From: JAIXWP01 sp041391745 | GTDB lineage: Bacteria; Bacteroidota; Bacteroidia; Flavobacteriales_D; Sanyastnellaceae | DNA length: 64,000 nt | Reading direction: 5' to 3' | Assembly: GCA_041391745.1 (NCBI GenBank) | Contig: JAWKNK010000002.1 | Span: 124,001 to 188,000 of the forward strand | In this document: in pieces, positions 62,515 through 64,000 of the stretch | How positions within the stretch are numbered: position 1 is the first letter of the stretch | How the letters are laid out: each line of letters begins with the position of its first letter | Notes under the pieces: model-generated | Databases searched by the model: none | The model's input: only the letters and a program-made list of their open reading frames with translations | Told to the model about the DNA's origin: nothing | Position numbers and translations under genes: made by a program

Positions 62515-64000
62515 TTATTCCACAATCATCTTTTCTACAATTCTTTCCTCTTCAAAAGTCAACTCCACGGTGTAAATGCCAGATGCCAATTTGTTTTTGA
62601 AATTAATCTCCACGACACTATTACCTTCCACATTCTTCAATTGATCATAAACCAACTTTCCTGTCAAGTCATAGATTTTAATAGTAATTTGACTTGTTTC
62701 CAATCCGTCCACATTTAAGTTTACACTGCGACCGCTACTTGGGTTAGGATATATGCCTGTAGTGAAACTCAATTGCTCTATTCCGCCTTCACTTCTTTCA
62801 GCAGCATTAGCTACCAATCCTGCAGGGGCAGCCACACAAAGCAGTTGATAGTCTGTTCCCCAATCACCTGCTCCACTCGGGAAGATTGGACGGATACGCA
62901 CACGATAATGTGCTCCTGCGAATACGCCAGGAATATAGTTTACTCTGCAATATCTAGTACGTGTTCCGCTGTTCCAATAAACAGGATCAACTGTAAGCAG
63001 ATTATCAAATTCATCTACCAAAGTGAACTCCCATTCATAGGAATTAAAATTACACAAGCTAGCATCCGCACTTATAAAAGAACCGAGCGAACGTGTAGTC
63101 GGACATTGATCAGCCAGACGTAAATCCAAATCTTGTGCTGGGGCAATGTTTACCGTGAATGGAGGCGAGGTAACAACAAATGTTTCTTGATTTCCTCCAG
63201 CATCACTCAAGGTGAATATTGAATTAATCACCACTGTGTATGACATTCCATATTGCAATCCTGGAATTTGTGAAAGTGGCTTCCACGTGCTCGTTCCCGT
63301 GTGTGAATACTCATTCACTCCGTCGGAGAACACAATTTGATACAGTTGAGCGCCATTCCAATCACATTTAAATGATGCGCACAAGCCTGACATTTCCGTT
63401 CCATTATCAGGACCACTTTCATTCAATTCTTGTAAACAGAAAGTATATGAACCAACAGAAGCTGCATTCATATTTCTTACCAGTACGTAATAATCATTAC
63501 CCGGAGTGAGGTTTCCGTAAATTAAAATTTCAGGTGAACCAACTCCATTTTCATTTTCACTATCCAGTGTAGTTCCACCAGCTTCCTGTAATTCAAGATA
63601 CATATCGTTTGAAACACTATTGGTGTAGATTCTAACACCATTTGTTTGTGCTACAAAATGATACCACACGTCTTGGCCTGCTCCTATAGGGGCTTCTCCT
63701 TCTGCTTCAACAGATGGAGTAGCGTCGCTCAAGTTTCCAAATACATTCGAGCATACAGGATACACTGCACTATTCACTGTAGTCGCATCTTCGCGATAGT
63801 CGTTTGCAACTAATGCTTGAGAACAACCTTCATCTACAAAACCATCACAGTCATCATCATTCAAGTTTGCACACACTTCTGTGGCACCTGGATAAGTCGT
63901 GTCGTTGGTGTCATTGCAATCGTTTCCAACGGCCACATAACCTGGAGGTGGTGTTACATCATACACTTGAATAAATCCTGATGTCAATCCAAACCCATCA
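62515..64000 (-). CDS. C-terminal part of a large T9SS binding protein (5' end outside the window)
   Basis: The frame is open to the right edge, continuing D-G-F-G upstream of the TTG at 63987, so at least 495 residues are visible and the start is missing. It begins in a MopE-type acidic motif (GNDCNDTNDTTYPGATEVCANLNDDDCDGFVDEGC), then PIGAGQDVWYHFVAQTNGVRI, YYVLVRNMNAASVGSYTFCLQE, CDWNGAQLY, CPTTRSLGSFI and a type A sorting domain (GIYPNPSSGRSV). Collinear with the C-terminal third of the broken gene at 54551, in opposite orientation, flanking the transporter. Confidence 0.8.
   Translation of the reverse strand, partial: DGFGLTSGFIQVYDVTPPPGYVAVGNDCNDTNDTTYPGATEVCANLNDDDCDGFVDEGCSQALVANDYREDATTVNSAVYPVCSNVFGNLSDATPSVEAEGEAPIGAGQDVWYHFVAQTNGVRIYTNSVSNDMYLELQEAGGTTLDSENENGVGSPEILIYGNLTPGNDYYVLVRNMNAASVGSYTFCLQELNESGPDNGTEMSGLCASFKCDWNGAQLYQIVFSDGVNEYSHTGTSTWKPLSQIPGLQYGMSYTVVINSIFTLSDAGGNQETFVVTSPPFTVNIAPAQDLDLRLADQCPTTRSLGSFISADASLCNFNSYEWEFTLVDEFDNLLTVDPVYWNSGTRTRYCRVNYIPGVFAGAHYRVRIRPIFPSGAGDWGTDYQLLCVAAPAGLVANAAERSEGGIEQLSFTTGIYPNPSSGRSVNLNVDGLETSQITIKIYDLTGKLVYDQLKNVEGNSVVEINFKNKLASGIYTVELTFEEERIVEKMIVE

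Overview
The window looks like a chromosomal piece of a Bacteroidota bacterium, most likely Flavobacteriales. The grounds are many proteins with a type IX secretion (T9SS) type A C-terminal sorting domain, promoters of the Bacteroidota form TTG-N19..21-TAnnTTTG, almost no Shine-Dalgarno sequences, low GC, Bacteroidota lipoprotein signals (short hydrophobic run, Cys, then Lys/Asp/Glu) and the rimP-nusA-infB order. No rRNA, tRNA, CRISPR array or SusC/SusD pair was seen.

Layout. 1-9.6 kb: housekeeping and envelope genes (DUF3592 protein, porin-like barrel, serine hydrolase, TPR protein, Ig-like lipoprotein, free-methionine-sulfoxide reductase msrC, glycine dehydrogenase gcvP). 9.7-18.6 kb: two large T9SS proteins around a small XRE regulator and lysS. 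18.7-24.5 kb: rimP-nusA-infB with a promoter-terminator leader, then pssA and purS. 24.5-27.8 kb: a copper-type MbnP/MbnH module (small Cys protein, MbnP-like lipoprotein, di-haem MbnH-like peroxidase, barrel with an N-terminal CDICGCG motif). 27.8-31.2 kb: a T9SS protein, a beta-helix protein and a tandem array of ~165-bp repeats. 31.2-35.7 kb: a peroxide-defence block (DUF6952, thioredoxin, two peroxiredoxins, divergent oxyR) and a GH13 lipoprotein. 35.7-42.6 kb: an unstable region with three copies of one T9SS gene (one intact, one truncated, one full of indels), an IS3-type and an IS4-type remnant, and flanking dispersed repeats. 42.6 kb: an orphan MbnP paralogue with no tryptophan.

43.5-64 kb is one carbohydrate-capture locus. 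On the minus strand lie a Nudix-type regulator, a GH2-like hydrolase, two outer-membrane barrels, two lipoproteins and a GH3 beta-glucosidase. On the plus strand lie three multi-modular T9SS proteins built from jelly-roll and Cys-rich glycogen-binding-like domains, then a FucP-type sugar transporter. A further partial T9SS paralogue runs off the right edge. Five copies of a 23-bp palindrome, CTTATTGTA-N5-TACAATAAG or close variants, lie upstream of these units. In four of them a -33 TTG lies inside the palindrome with a -7 box 19-21 bases on, giving five phased promoters, two of them divergent from one palindrome. The likely ligand of this circuit is the Nudix-type regulator (inference). The locus resembles a polysaccharide utilisation locus that uses porin-like barrels and secreted binding proteins in place of SusCD.

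Three genes (near 39-41, 49-51 and 54.5-58.8 kb) are broken only by small deletions, never insertions. This may be consensus error in the assembly rather than biological decay, so their pseudogene status is provisional.
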